Positions 37,240 to 59,783 of a stretch of DNA of 64,000 bases are shown in pieces. This DNA comes from Amphibalanus amphitrite. Its lineage: Eukaryota; Arthropoda; Thecostraca; Balanomorpha; Balanidae. The notes beneath the pieces were generated by a model that made no database searches, had not been told where the DNA came from, and worked only from the letters and a program-made list of their open reading frames with translations. Each line of letters opens with the position of its first letter. The first letter of the stretch is position 1. The translations under genes and the position numbers were made by a program. The DNA lies in contig NW_024881564.1 of NCBI RefSeq assembly GCF_019059575.1, positions 620,001 through 684,000 of the forward strand, in the 5' to 3' direction.

Positions 37240-37245
37240 AATAAA
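37240..37245 (+). terminator. Candidate poly(A) signal of the transporter gene
   Basis: AATAAA on the plus strand, 1.7 kb after the stop codon. It is the clearest hexamer in this interval; use is inferred. Confidence 0.45.
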
Positions 37246-37270
37246 GTGGTCGATAACTCATTTAGCTGTT

Positions 37271-37276
37271 TTTATT
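37271..37276 (-). terminator. Candidate poly(A) signal of the sFRP gene
   Basis: TTTATT on the plus strand is AATAAA on the minus strand, 0.93 kb after the sFRP stop codon and 26 bp from the opposed plus-strand hexamer. Confidence 0.4.
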
Positions 37277-38200
37277 ATTTTTTGTTTATCTTGGAACCAT
37301 AAGCCATCCTGTATGCTGCGAACTAGCTTTACCGGGTGGAAGATCGCCCTAAATCGGTTTAATTGCAATAGAAGTTTTGGTTTTTGAACGCCGCATCTGG
37401 CCGTCAGCGAATGTCAAAATTTTCACTTTCATGGAATATTCGTACCAACGTGTCTACTGGCCAATCTTATGCAAATGCAGGGCTCCATTTTTTCTTTCCT
37501 ATGGCTCCTTGAGTATTTACTTGTGTCTTTGAAGATGTTCAGACACTATCTACCGCACGTTTTGTATCCATCCATTATCAACTTGTAGCAAGTCACTGCA
37601 AGTTACAACGATATTTATATTTTGCAGAGTAACAATTACATGTAATACTCCATGTAACAATTACAAACCCTGCGCCTCCCCGGTCGCCGTTCCGACGGCT
37701 TTCGTTTGCACAACTGCGCCAACATACCGCGACGGGACCCACCCAGTGTTCAAAACACAACACACTTATCACACGTGTAGTCCACGACATGGCACCTATC
37801 GCGATCACGCGCTATTGCGGGTCCGCCCGCCCGGTACGGTTGACGGAGCTGCACTGTATCCGATGTACTCTACCGGGCTGCACTGTACCGTTCCCTGCCC
37901 AACTGGCGAGGGTGTTTCGGGAGTACTTTGAGCTCGGCGTATACAATATTCATCCGCCCGCTCAGTCCAGTGCCGCTCACGTCACTGAAATTGTTTTGCC
38001 TCGACGCTAGCGCAGAGCCGCGGTCGTCTCAGCGATTTCGGGTCTAGTCCTCTGTTGATCGTCACTTTTCACAGATCACATTCATAGTTCAGCAGCCACG
38101 CGCACAGTGAACGCATCAGCTCGAGTTTTCTCTGGAGCCCCTCGTGTCTCTGTGGGTTCATCTATAGCTTGCTGACTGTCGTGTCGCCTTCTCTCCCACT

Positions 38201-48816
<10,616 letters not shown>

Positions 48817-49161
48817 GGTCACACTGCGGCGGCGGTGGTGCCTCGGCGCCGCGCTGGACGCCACTGAGGGCGCCGGCCGACGGCCTCTCCGACTCGCCAA
48901 TCAAGGACGCCCCCCGGCGGCGGCGGCGGCGGCGGCGGCGGGTGGCATCCCGCCGCCGCCGCCCGGACCGGACCACCGCCGGGCGGGGGCGGGGGCGGGG
49001 GCGGACCGGGCGGCGGTGGGATCACCTGTGGGGAGGGAAGACCACCCCAGAGAGGGATAGAGGAGAGATCGAATGGAATACCGCTAACCGCAGAATCAGC
49101 TTACGGGAGGACGATTATTGAAATAAACGGCCACCCAGTGGTTGTGTGGGATAGTCGCATC
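48817..49161 (-). other. GC-rich 5' flank of the sFRP gene
   Basis: CGG/GGC-rich runs (48,917-48,962 and 48,976-49,010) directly upstream of the start codon, consistent with a CpG-rich 5' UTR or promoter. CGCCGCCGCAG seven nt before the ATG could be a splice acceptor. No TATA box identified. Confidence 0.45.
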
Positions 49162-50106
49162 CAGGGTTGTATACCAATCAAGTCGATTGAATTGATTGAT
49201 TTGATTCAACGCGTATTTTGAGTTGATTGGATTGAGTCGATTGACTTTTCGAGATGACTGGTTGACTGACTCATTTGACTTTAGCGACTGGTTGACTGAT
49301 TTGATTCCCGAAAATTAGAGTGACTCGTATGATTGAGTCGATTGAATGGAAAGTTTAAATAAGTTTTAGTTGACGAAAAACAATGACACCAATTGATGAC
49401 ATCAAAGATCACAAAACTACACTGAAAACTGCTTGTCATCACAACTGCAATATGGGGTAGATGGCCAAATAAAGAACAGGGCCTAAACATGAACAGCCAA
49501 CTTTGACTTTCAACTGCAATAACTGCTCCAATCCTGTGATAGAACCTGGCGATGCACCTACCTACCTTTCTGCACTCAGCAGGAAACTTTTTTAATCCAG
49601 ATGATAAAGTGCAAGGCCCTATATCAATATACTAATAAAGTGTGATTAATTAATAATTCACATCTGAAACCCCTACAAAAATAACTGAAACAAAAGCGTC
49701 GTTTTCGTCTCGCTAATTACGTTTACGTAAATTAATAGCTAATTTGCTGCATTGTTTAATTTGCAGCAGAACGTTTGTTGATCATTTTCTCCTGAGAGCC
49801 TAAGCATAACATATTTAATATATTTCATTTTCCTTAAAATATTTTACCGAATATTATTAAGTGGTTTTATTTCAAATGAAAGAATAATTAAAACGAAATT
49901 GGTGTTGTACAACCGATTTATTTTATGATGATCTACCATACTACATGATAATCAATGACGTCATCTTACCAAAAAATCAAAAGACGTAGAATAAGGATTT
50001 ATAAAAGCTTAGCATACTTATCGGCAAAACGTTTTCTTTGTTTTTTCGCAGTCGCACCGTGCCGTTTTCGCGTTTTAATTTTCCTTCCTACTTCCTTTTT
50101 CCTTAA

Positions 50107-50584
50107 AGGGACCCTCCCACCTTCGAAAAAGTTTATGAATTGGCATGAAAGTGATGTCGCTCGGTTCAGAAAGAGCGAAAACGAATATCTACCAAATTTC
50201 ACCGAAAAATATTCACCGGTTTTCAAGATATTAGACTTTTACTTTTGTTTACTTTTTTGGGATCTCCGCTGTTTCTAGCGACTTTATTTTAGAAGTGCGG
50301 CGTTTGCGGCAGATGTTGCGCGCAAATATCATATACCACCGCGTGCTACAAAACGTTTTAGTCAAACATTAAAAAATCGTTAGATATTTGCGCTGACGTC
50401 ACACATTCAGAGGGGTATTCCTAAGCATTAGCCCCTCTGAATCAAAATGCTGCAATTTTGAAATTCAATATTTCCGATTTAAGGCATTTCTCGATGTTGT
50501 GAGTGCCGAAACCGGTAATTGTGAGCCAGGGACCCCATTTTGGCTATCTCAACTCAAATCTAATGTTAAGGTGGGAGGGTCCCT
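50107..50584. mobile_element. TTAA-flanked MITE nested in the hAT-like element
   Basis: 17-bp perfect inverted ends, AGGGACCCTCCCACCTT and its complement, between TTAA at 50,103-50,106 and 50,585-50,588. No coding capacity (478 bp). TTAA suggests piggyBac-type insertion, though a TA- or TAA-type duplication cannot be excluded because the junction is ambiguous. Confidence 0.75.
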
Positions 50585-50897
50585 TTAACTTATCCTGTGG
50601 TTCCAGAGTCCCTGTCCTTTCCATTTCCTTTTAAATATATTTTTAATGCTCATCCCTATCCCCCAGTCCTAACAGTTTCAAATTGTATTGCAATAAAATG
50701 TTTTGAATTCTTCACATATAACCTATCTACCTTCGGTGGTACTGTTGGTAGCCAGTGGCAGTGACACATCTAGGCAGGTAAGTAGGTACCTACCTGCTTT
50801 CCTGCTGTCTTCATAAAGCATACCTAATGAAGTTGTCAAATTTGTAGCACATTTTCAACACTTTCATATGGTGTCAGTGTGGCATGAAACCTAGCTA

Positions 50898-51870
50898 CAG
50901 GGTGTTTCACTAAAAGTGTCAAAAAGTAAAAGGTCCTAATGCACATAATAACAATGTTTTCTAAGGACATTTGCACATCATTTCATCCGCGATTGTTGGA
51001 CATTTGAATATGTAAAAATGATATCACCGTCACTCAAACCTATTCCACATATCCGCCCCTTCTTTTGATGCACCGTTTCCGCACGTGTCCGGAGGTGCCT
51101 CACAGCCCGTTTCATCTTCAGCGTCCAGACTGTCGGCAAAGCCTTGCATTGTGCTCTTCAGCTCCCGAAGTGATGCGACTTGAGTCTTCCTCAGCTCTGC
51201 GAGAGCTACTGACTAAAACCAGAAGTAAAGCGGTGACAGATCGGGTCTTCGCGCTGGCCAGGGGCGGGCGGTGAGGCAGCTGATTATTCGGCCCGAGAAC
51301 TTCTGTTCCAGCCAGTTCTTGGTGGCTACAGCCGTTACAGTGGTTGTTTTTGATAACTTGTAAGGGCTTGGCTATTTCTGATGCTGAAATAAGCTTCTTG
51401 TTATCTTAAAAGGCCCTAAAAAGACCCTGACCTTTTCAACCATTTCCGCCGAGAGGTGGGGGCGACCCGCCTTTTTTTGGACTGGAACCGGCATCAAAGG
51501 AACCCTTTTAAACCTCTCAGGGAGCGATTTGAAGCTTTTATAATCTGGATCATAGCGAGGTGAGAGAGTGAAACGTTTCCTGAAAAGTCGGCGTACGGTT
51601 TCAATGTTTCTGATAGCACCAACTGTAAGTGTAATCCACCGCTCCTGTTGCGGTGTAAATAACCTGTTCTTGTTCTGTATAAGGATAAAAAACGACTAGT
51701 AACTTTGGCCTCCTGCCCTCGCTCCGTATGAGTGTAAAATATATCTTAAATGGCTTAAGCATAAATGTCCAAAAATTTGCAACAAGGCCACGTGCGCAAC
51801 CACGTGCTTTGCATATTTTATATATCTTTAATAAGCATTTACTTTTTGACACTTTTAGTGAAACACCCTG
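50898..51870. mobile_element. Tc1/mariner-type non-autonomous element nested in the hAT-like element
   Basis: 33-bp perfect inverted ends beginning CAGGGTGTTTCACTAAAAGT, flanked by TA on both sides (50,896-50,897 and 51,871-51,872). 973 bp long; the frames inside (69 aa plus, 92 aa minus) do not show a DDE transposase. The intact ends suggest insertion later than the hAT-like host element. Confidence 0.83.
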
Positions 51871-52212
51871 TAGGTTCATTATGTTCAGGGTTCAATTCAG
51901 AAGAGCTCCGCATAACTCACATAAGAGACAGACGGGGGCTTTACATGGGGTAGATGGCCTGATGACTTAGCTTGAATATGGCCAAAATTAAATTGACAAC
52001 TTTTAGGTGAAAGATGGTGATTTGGGTTTGTTGAAGTCAACTACTGGGTTATTTTGCACCCATTAAATGAAACTTCTGCTCCAATTCTACCCATTGAACC
52101 TCAATATCATGATCCACCTGTCCATCACTAGGTATCCTTCCTTATTACATAGAAACTTTGAATGGCATGGCAATTTATAATTTTAAATGACAATATTTTT
52201 GTTTCTTTTGTA

Positions 52213-52237
52213 GGTAGGTAGGTAGGTAGGTAGGTAC
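52213..52237. repeat. (TAGG)n tract
   Basis: Five to six TAGG units ending in TAGGTACACC; inside the hAT-like element near its right end. Confidence 0.85.
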
Positions 52238-52725
52238 ACCAGACTGCTATGGACACTTTTCCAAGTTGGTGGGGCAAAAAACCTAATGTATATCTTGGTT
52301 TGAGTCGTTTGATTGAGTTGATTGATTCCTTTCATTGTCGCGTTTGAGTCGATTGAATCAATTCCCGAAAACTGCTCTGACTTGATTGATTTGATTGGTT
52401 TCCCAAATTTGTCGTGATTGAATTGATTGCTATTGATTGAGTCGTATACAACCCTGGTCGCATCTAAACAAAGGTGTGTTATGTGATTGTTCGATACTGG
52501 ACTGTCGACAGAAACGAGTTACCGACTCCTTTATTCACTCCCATTATCTATTAAAATCGCTGTGTAAAAATAACAGAGGTCAGATCACAGGTGACCAATT
52601 TTAGTAATCACCATCTAATCATTCCTTCGTTTCCTACTTCAAAACTCGCAGCTTCCGTTACTCGTTCTTCCATTGACCGTTCAAGCCGAAAAATATATTT
52701 GAAAAATATATAGCACCACATAATA

Positions 52726-53004
52726 GCCGTTTTAACGACGGCCATCTGGTACACATTTGGTGCACATCTGGTACAGATTAGGTGCGAATTTGGTCAACTT
52801 AGGTCCAGTGTGTCTCTTAGCAGCTATCAACTACGGTTGCACTAATTGCTTATATGCGGCCATGCTTTGTCATATTATCAGGGAGCATCGTCGATTAAAA
52901 CACTGAAATAAATTCATAAAATGAAGATGTTTGCTGTATAAGAGATTAGGTGCAGATTTGGTCAAATTCGGTGCATTCGCCGGATAGCCCGTCGTGAAAA
53001 CGGC
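52726..53004. mobile_element. TA-flanked MITE
   Basis: Inverted ends GCCGTTTTAACGACGG and the complement of GCCGTTTTCACGACGG (one mismatch), flanked by TA on both sides. The interior repeats GGTGCA/GGTACA-ATTTGGT motifs. 279 bp, non-coding. Confidence 0.7.
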
Positions 53005-54185
53005 TAATATTCTTCATAACATCAAAAAATAACATTCCATGCCGAATAAATAAACGTGTGTATTGTCACATTTCTGAACTACGTCGCTCCCGTGGGAGAC
53101 GAGAATCGAGGGGAGCTCTCGGTGATAGGACTCGGCGATGCTGATAAGGGACGCTTTTCATCACAAGACTCCGAAACGGTAACACCTTATGGCTCGGAAG
53201 TTTCGGAACTGATCTGAAACGTTAACATGAGGGAAGGCGTTCCGTCTCTTTTCGATGGATCATGAGAATGAGATGGCATGTATTGTGGTGACGGCCGCGT
53301 CTAGGATAACGGTGATGAACAATTAAATAAATCGTTTATAAATTTAATAAATTGTTCGCTGATCGCTGTCAGTGCTGAATCATCCCAACTTCAACGCTCT
53401 GTCGCCTGGCGGCAGACGATCAACCGAACATACCTGACCGTATTCGGTATTCGGCGAATGCGGACGTCCCGTCACCCATCTCAGCTCGGCGACTGGCGCC
53501 GCTCGGTCGCCGCGGGAGCTTAGCGGCCTTCACACGCTAACCCCTTCCACGGCGAAACTATGCCTGGCACTCGCGATATCCCCGCGTGCAAATCACGCTG
53601 ACCCGCCAATACCCCCTATCCATCAGTTACACCTCCAAGTGAAAACCGATAGAGAAAAAAAAACGAACTGTACCGCGGGCTTACATAAGTACATAAATCT
53701 ACCTGAGGATTTGGAGTTTACACCCGACCACCTTGATTGGCTTTCTCACCCCGCGATGTGCAGGGATTTGAGCCCCATGCAGCGGCTTTGTCGGGTAATC
53801 CGTGGCCGCGCCAGGCGGTCAATCCGGGGTGTTTTCGGTACCACCCGGGCGGCGAATTCAGGTGCTGTGACGCGCGACGACCGCCCAGCTGGAGAGAGAG
53901 GGACGGGGAGCGCTTCGCGGGAGGGGAGGAAAGGACCGATGGAGGATGGAACCCGTTGGAAGATGGCAGTGTCAAAAGAAAACAGAGAGGGAGAGGGAAG
54001 AGAAATGGATTCAACAGGAAAGACTGACAGACGGACGTGCGGCTATACAGACAGACAGACGGACGGACGGACGGGCCGACGAACAGGAAGAGGGAGACGT
54101 AGCCGTGAAATGGAAAATCTGAAATCACGATTCTTCAGAGTTATTTCTAAATGTCGCCAAAAAGAGACGAGGCACCGTTTAACTT
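53005..54185. other. Intergenic, no supported gene
   Basis: A 193-aa plus-strand frame (53,639-54,220) is Arg/Gly/Asp-rich simple sequence with a (GACG)n stretch (about 54,040-54,075) and no domain. Confidence 0.5.
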
Positions 54186-54191
54186 TTTATT
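54186..54191 (-). terminator. Candidate poly(A) signal of the SIAH gene
   Basis: TTTATT on the plus strand (AATAAA on the minus strand), 1.9 kb beyond the SIAH stop codon. It is a clear hexamer downstream of the gene; use is inferred. Confidence 0.35.
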
Positions 54192-56085
54192 CTGTCATTC
54201 TAATGGCCCTCATGTTCTAGTACCTATATCAGCATATGAGGCGCCCTCACCAGCGCGGCGGTAGATAATTAGCCCGATCATCTTTAATCGTGCTGTCGGA
54301 TGTCTCCGATTATCGACCAAGGTCTTTCAGCGGTGACTCTTTCACATCGGTTTCCGTATTACCACAAAGTGAAAGAAGTAATTCACTAAGTGGCAAAACC
54401 CCATTTTAAAGCTAGAAAAGCACTGCCTTCATGTTTGCCTCATCGCCACACCGCATTTTTCGGACTGCCAACCAACAACCGAAACACAAATATCAGGTAA
54501 GACATCATATATTTTCGCCGGCTGAGCGTCGTGCATAGGGTGGGGCGACAGCCAGACCACGCCGGATGACCTAGCCTATCCCAGTCATCCGGGGTGACCT
54601 AGCCTCTTCCCCCTTCCCGTGTAGCATGAAACACACACTGATGCCCTACGACGCCAGCTAGCCACCCAGCCTCTCCCAGGGTCCGGTCGCCCGCGTCGAT
54701 GTCTAGTGACCTAGCCTCGCCTGGTGCCCCCAGGGAGCCGACGCAACCGTGCACTGAGTATGATGTCACGGCGGGAAACCAGCGACCACCCCTAACACAG
54801 ACGAGCCGGTGTGGCGGAAAGTCACGGGCCTGGTATCAGTATCAGCACAGCCGATACGTGGCGCTACCAGCGTCCGATTCGCGGGGACCAGCTCCGATCC
54901 CAGCCAAGCCACCCGGGTTTACGAGGTCATCAGGTATTACACTGAAAACGGTGCCCTGTAACACCCCCAGCCCACTGATACCACACACAGTGAGGCAGCT
55001 CCGTGCCGGAAAACGCACACAAATAACACACAACCCACACATAGCCGGGGCAGGGCGAGGGACGAGGCGAACGCCGGCGTTTCATTATCGTGACGCCAGC
55101 GTCACACCGTCGTAGCGCCACTGGAACACCACCGTGACGCCGTGACGGTCGCTCGGTCACCCCCGTGACGACCCCGTCAGCTGATAGAAGGTGCGGCGAG
55201 CGACCCGCCTCCCAAGGAGACGGGCTGTCACGAACACCCCGTTTACCACGGTTTGGGTGAAGTCGCCTCGGCGCACGGGTTGTGAATGGCTGCTGTGATC
55301 CGCACCACTTCTAACGCTACCTGCAGCCGAGGAAAGCCCCATTGGTGACAGCGGCAGACGGATGTGGCCACTGTCTTGTCTCCATGTCTGGTGCCTCGGG
55401 TAGCGAGAGCTAACCACATCGAGCGTAACGCCACCGCGCGGGCAGTAGACGTCAGTCTCTCACTCCCACACAGCTCGGGTAATCACAGGCACGCCAAATT
55501 CACACACTGCCGCGTCAGGGCGACCCCGGGGCCGGGCGCGGAACCCTGGCTGGAACTCAGCGACACCGGTGGAATGAGCGAGGAGCCAGGCCGCGTCCCC
55601 ACTGGACGAGAGGAACAAACCCTGTCCAACACTAAAGCCAGCCCGGGACACCCCGCGTCCCGAAGCTCGTCTTACTTTGCTGCGTCCACCGCTGGCAGCA
55701 GAGAGGCGTTGCCTAAACTGACCCTGACGTGGAACTGCCACGTCTGCCGCCGTCACAACGGCCGTCCAGCGGCTCCCTGTCCACACTGGAACGTTTGTAC
55801 TACTAGCGTCACCCGGCCCAGCCACACACCTCTGGAAAGTCCCACTCGAGTCCAACGGCTCTCACCAGAGTTCGCACATTTCAGGTGGCGTGTGGCGACA
55901 CGTCTCCAGTCCAGATCTTCCTCCCTTTGCACTTCGACAAGGCACCAGAGGCGGCCGTTCGGGAGCCGCCGCCATCACCACCGCACTCCCCACCCCACAC
56001 AATATCACATCAAGAGCAGACGGCGCTCTGTACGCGTCCTGTCTGTGAGTCTGTCACTGCGCGCCGCGCGGCGTCCGGCGGCCGC
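54192..56085 (-). other. Probable 3' UTR/downstream region of the SIAH gene
   Basis: GC-rich with long chance frames on both strands (a 322-aa plus-strand frame runs from here across the last SIAH exon). No protein domain is visible; it is best read as non-coding. Confidence 0.45.
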
Positions 56086-56263
56086 TCAGCACATGGAAAT
56101 GGTGACGTTGATGCCGAGGTTTCCGTTGTCGGCAAACAGCTGGGCTATGCTGGTGTCAAACACGAGGCAGTCGGACTTGAGGATGGCGCTGGAGACGCCC
56201 TCGTGGATGGAGCGAGGCGTGGCCTCCCAGGTCAGTCTCCGCCGGTGGCCGTTCAGCTCCAGC
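56086..56263 (-). CDS. SIAH coding exon 4 with stop
   Basis: Acceptor CGCCCTCAG. Encodes [20 protein letters not shown] and [20 protein letters not shown] ending in ISMC and TGA (56,088-56,086). Confidence 0.97.
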
Positions 56264-59200
56264 CTGAGGGCGGGGGACAGGGTGAGGTCAGTCAGACGGT
56301 CACTTACACACAGGTCACGGGGGAGAGGATAGAAGAGCCTAGGGATAGAGAGGGAAGAGGATATCTGGTGAATAGGGAATGCTCTTTGTAATGACTCAAG
56401 ACAAAATGATGATGATTTGGTGTTTTAGGGCGCACCAGCAACGAGGCTATATGGCGCCCATATCTAACCAATCTTCCTCAAAGTCGGGGGTTAAAAATCA
56501 CCTGAAGCCCGGAGGCCGTGATGAACGAAGAGGCGAAAGGAATCGAGAAAAGGGGAGTCGTCGCGAAGAAATGTTCTCAAAGAGAGTTGGGGGCCACGCA
56601 ATCCAAAAGATCGCAATCGCTCAGCGTCCAGTCTTGGGCACTCGATCTCAAGACAAAAGACACGCCAGTTCGGCAAGGCACCTTTACAAACCTGTCGGGG
56701 CAATGTTGTTAAATAATAAGACAGATACCGATAAAAATGACAAGGGAAGAAAGCACCACACAGTTTTATCAGGAACACGTCCTTTACTTAGTCCTTAGTG
56801 ACCATTATCCACAGGTTGAAGACTCTGAAAACATAAACTGAACATCAACGCCCACGGCCAGACAGGCGCGGCTCAAATCTCCCTCTGACCCAGACGGGTG
56901 TGGCTCCGTACTAGCTCCGGCCCAGACAGCCCGTCTAGTTCCCGTTCAGTCACCTGCCACGCCTCTTCACTGTCGCTGTCATGTCCAATTTCTCACAGAG
57001 CATTTCACTCTGCTGAACACTAATGGTTACACAAACTAGTTTTAGATAAGTCATCTTCGTGTTCGTTTGTTCTTTATCTACTCATCAACTTCAGATAAAG
57101 GTGTGGTCACATGTGAGGACTGTTGTAACTTGTCAATACGAGAACAACTACTTAAATGCTACACTGAAAGCCTGACCCATCGCATACAGGGTGGAAAGAA
57201 AGAGCCACATTTGTTTTGCTTCTAACGGCTGCAATTTCTGATTAAGGGCGTGAATATTGTATAGGTATATCATTCGAAAGAGAAAGCATGGGAGATTAGG
57301 TATGTTAAATTGACTTTTGGATGTAATGGGGACCAAAAGGTGAAGCTTGTATGCGTCTACTTCTCTAAAAAAATCAATAGAAATAAATACAGCGGCGCTT
57401 TCGAGTCAAATTTAAGTCTCGGTACACGCCCAAGAGAAAAACGATTCTTCGGCTCTGTGAGACTTTTTTTTTAAAGAAGGCTCAGTTGTAAGCCAAAACA
57501 AGATTCACAGCGGTCGACAAGAATCGAAAGACAATACAGAGGTGATTGAAAAAGTAACGGCCACTGAAGAGCGAAACCCTCTAAAATCGATGCGGAAGAT
57601 AACTGAAGAGTTTAGAGACACCCAGTTTTTCTTGTGCGGGTTGTTTGAAAGGAAAAGTGCATAGGAGTGTCCCTTAAACCCTGCTGTAGCTCAGCAAACA
57701 AGCAGTCAAGCAAGAGATACACAAGATCTCAGCAGTCACATACTACAAAGCTGATCGCGAAGTGCAAAAACGTATCAGCGTTTGCCTGGCGAAAAAATAG
57801 GACTCTTGTGGTCGTGCACATGCTGTAGTAGGGTTATCTTGGTCAAGCATATGTGAAAATGGCATCAGTAAAATCTCCCAGATTTTCTGTCTAAAATGAC
57901 CTCATGCAGAGTCGTGTATGTTATATGGTATTCGGGATATTCACAAATAAAATGTGATACCTTTTTCCTTTCCACCCTGTATGAATGCTTCGTTTTCTTT
58001 TAGGACAACAAACTCATTAAGGCAAATATGAACAAAATAACAAAAGTCTACATCTGAGCATCATATGCATGGTTAATATATAGCATATGTGGGTGGGATA
58101 CCCTCGCTCCCTTCCACCCACTCCCCACACGCACCTGTAGGCGAAGCTCTCCGCCTGTTTCCGTGACCCGATGAGCTGCACGATGGCGAAGAACTGCTGG
58201 TGGCCGTCGTACTTCTCCTGCTTCTCCAGCACCAGCATAAAGTGGTGGTTGTAGCAGGACTGCATCATCACCCAGTCGACCGCGCCGGGCAGGTTGATGT
58301 CAGTCGCCAGGAACACAATGTCCTCACCTGGGGCGAAATGAGGGGCGAGTCATTGGGTGGGCTACGGTTTGAACAATGAGCTGGCGGTGGACGCTTGCAC
58401 GACTGATTTCGGGTGGAATAAAAGAAACAATTCAGAGCTAATGCAGAGCCTGATAAAACTTCCTATCTGGTTGACCATTTTATAACAATCAACCAGGCTA
58501 ATTATAATCAGCCTCGACGCGTCTACGCTCGTTCCAAAAATTCTCCCATTTCTTCCCCATGAGCCTATCAACCTTTCTTTCCCACCCTCTCCCCATCCCG
58601 ACTGACCTTGCAGCGTGGTGATGCTCTTGTGCGCCATGGTGAGGTGGTTCATCACCTGGTCCAGACTGCCCTGCCACTTGCAGCTGGCGCCCGGACACGG
58701 ACACTGGTACGGACGGCACTCGCAGGCCTCCTCGTGGTTGGCCTTCTCCGTGTGCAGCAGCAGCACCGAGCAGCCCGACGACACGTACTTGCACGGAAAC
58801 ATCACCGTCGTGGCCACCTTTTCCATCGCCAAGTTGCGGATGTTGCCTGCCGGTGGAGGGACGTGTTAGAAAGATGCGTTACGAATTAGGAAACTAGTGT
58901 GTGAAGATATGAGGGGCTGAAGAACGCTCACAAGAATATGTCAAGAACGTTGCTCGATGCATTGTTCCTTTCATTCTTTGCAGAAAATCACTATACAACT
59001 TTGCACTAAATCAGACACCTGTGAGTAGCGGAAATAGCTTAAACACCCATAAATAGACCTCTGCTTCTGGAAGCGTACTCTTATTCAGTCCTGACAAAAC
59101 CACTGTACCATAGCACCCTCCAAACCCTACCCTCCCACACCACCAAACTCTCCCCATCCCAGCCGGGATGCTCACCGAGGGTGCCGCGGCAGGTCGGGCA

Positions 59201-59446
59201 GCAGGTGAGCTTGCTGCGGCATGACGAGCACACCAGGTGGCCGCTCTGGCACTGCAGAATCGGCGGCAGCACGTAGTCGTAGCACACGGGGCACTCGAAC
59301 AGAGCGGCCAGCTCGTTGTTGGAGCCGGCGCCGCTGGGACTGGCAGCCACCGCCGCGGAGGTGGCGCCGGCTAGCGGCGCCGCCGCGCGGCTCGGCTTCC
59401 GATCGCTGCCGCCAGACGCCGCGCCGAACGGCAGCTTGCCCGACAT
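56086..59446 (-). CDS. SIAH/seven in absentia E3 ubiquitin ligase, 4 coding exons
   Basis: The spliced product (293 aa) is a RING-type E3 ubiquitin ligase of the SIAH family, which recruits E2 enzymes and targets substrates for proteasomal degradation; in Drosophila, Sina acts in R7 photoreceptor fate by degrading Tramtrack. Exons on the minus strand: 59446-59176, 58846-58607, 58327-58135, 56263-56086, all GT/AG with consistent phases. Residues 1-45 are a variable Ala/Gly/Ser-rich leader. Residues 52-86 are the C3HC4 RING ([20 protein letters not shown]...CCPTC). Next come the two SIAH zinc fingers ([29 protein letters not shown]) and the substrate-binding domain ([20 protein letters not shown] ... 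[16 protein letters not shown]). Length and residues match animal SIAH1/Sina closely and no key residue is missing. An acceptor 6 nt before the ATG implies a separate non-coding first exon. Confidence 0.97.
57187..57979. mobile_element. Tc1/mariner-type non-autonomous element in SIAH intron 3
   Basis: Inverted ends CAGGGTGGAAAG at the left and its complement (CTTTCCACCCTG) at the right, with TA at 57,185-57,186 and 57,980-57,981. 793 bp with no intact transposase. Confidence 0.72.
58135..58327 (-). CDS. SIAH coding exon 3 (substrate-binding domain, first part)
   Basis: Acceptor CGCCCCAG. Encodes [20 protein letters not shown] and [20 protein letters not shown] through ESFAYR. Donor GTGCGT, phase 2. 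Confidence 0.97.
58607..58846 (-). CDS. SIAH coding exon 2 (zinc fingers)
   Basis: Acceptor GCCGGCAG. Encodes [20 protein letters not shown], the two Cys/His zinc fingers and HKSITTLQ. Donor GTCAGT, phase 1. Confidence 0.97.
59176..59446 (-). CDS. SIAH coding exon 1 (leader and RING)
   Basis: ATG in context GGCAGCCATGT, immediately after the acceptor CTCCCGCAG (transcript exon begins at 59,452). Encodes the Ala/Gly-rich leader and the whole RING finger, ending CRGTL before donor GTGAGC, phase 1. The longer frame beginning upstream at 59,521 runs through intron sequence. Confidence 0.95.
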
Positions 59447-59783
59447 GGCTGCCTGCGGGAGCGAATGGAACAATGGATTAGCGTTGGTTACCAGAAAAAC
59501 GTCACTGACAACACAATTCAAATTTCAGTTCAGGATTTTAAACAGAAGTAGGCTCAGGACCATAATATCCACGTTAACATGAAACACAATAACTATCCAT
59601 CCTCTCAACACAAAGTTATGAGGTTAATTACAAATAAAACCATTGAAATCATTTCAGTACAATATTTCAATATTTTAGTTTCTTTAAAAAACAAATGTGA
59701 GCAGAATTTTGCAGGTGTTTGATTATCCACCATAACTGTTGCAGCACAGCAGACAAATGCATTGCAGAAGCAAAATTTAAGTA

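Larger units (their letters stand above)
35539..38200. other. Convergent 3' UTR region between the transporter and sFRP genes
   Basis: Probably holds both 3' UTRs. No coding domain is recognisable; frames of 60-80 aa here are not supported. Confidence 0.55.
49162..52456. mobile_element. 3.3 kb hAT-like element with perfect 8-bp target duplication
   Basis: Ends are exact inverted repeats, CAGGGTTGTATAC at 49,162-49,174 and its complement at 52,444-52,456, flanked by GTCGCATC on both sides (49,154-49,161 and 52,457-52,464). The 8-bp duplication and CAGGG start identify hAT. Subterminal regions at both ends are filled with TTGATT/AGTCGATTGA motifs. I find no transposase frame, so the element is non-autonomous. 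It contains two complete foreign elements and a (TAGG)n tract, and lies upstream of the sFRP start. Confidence 0.88.

Noticed and set aside
51065-51879. Transposase remnants inside the mariner-type element at 50.9-51.87 kb
   Set aside because: The 69- and 92-aa frames show no DDE signature or helix-turn-helix that I can recognise.
55364-56332. 322-aa plus-strand frame
   Set aside because: It runs antisense through the last SIAH exon, lacks any recognisable domain and is explained by high GC content.
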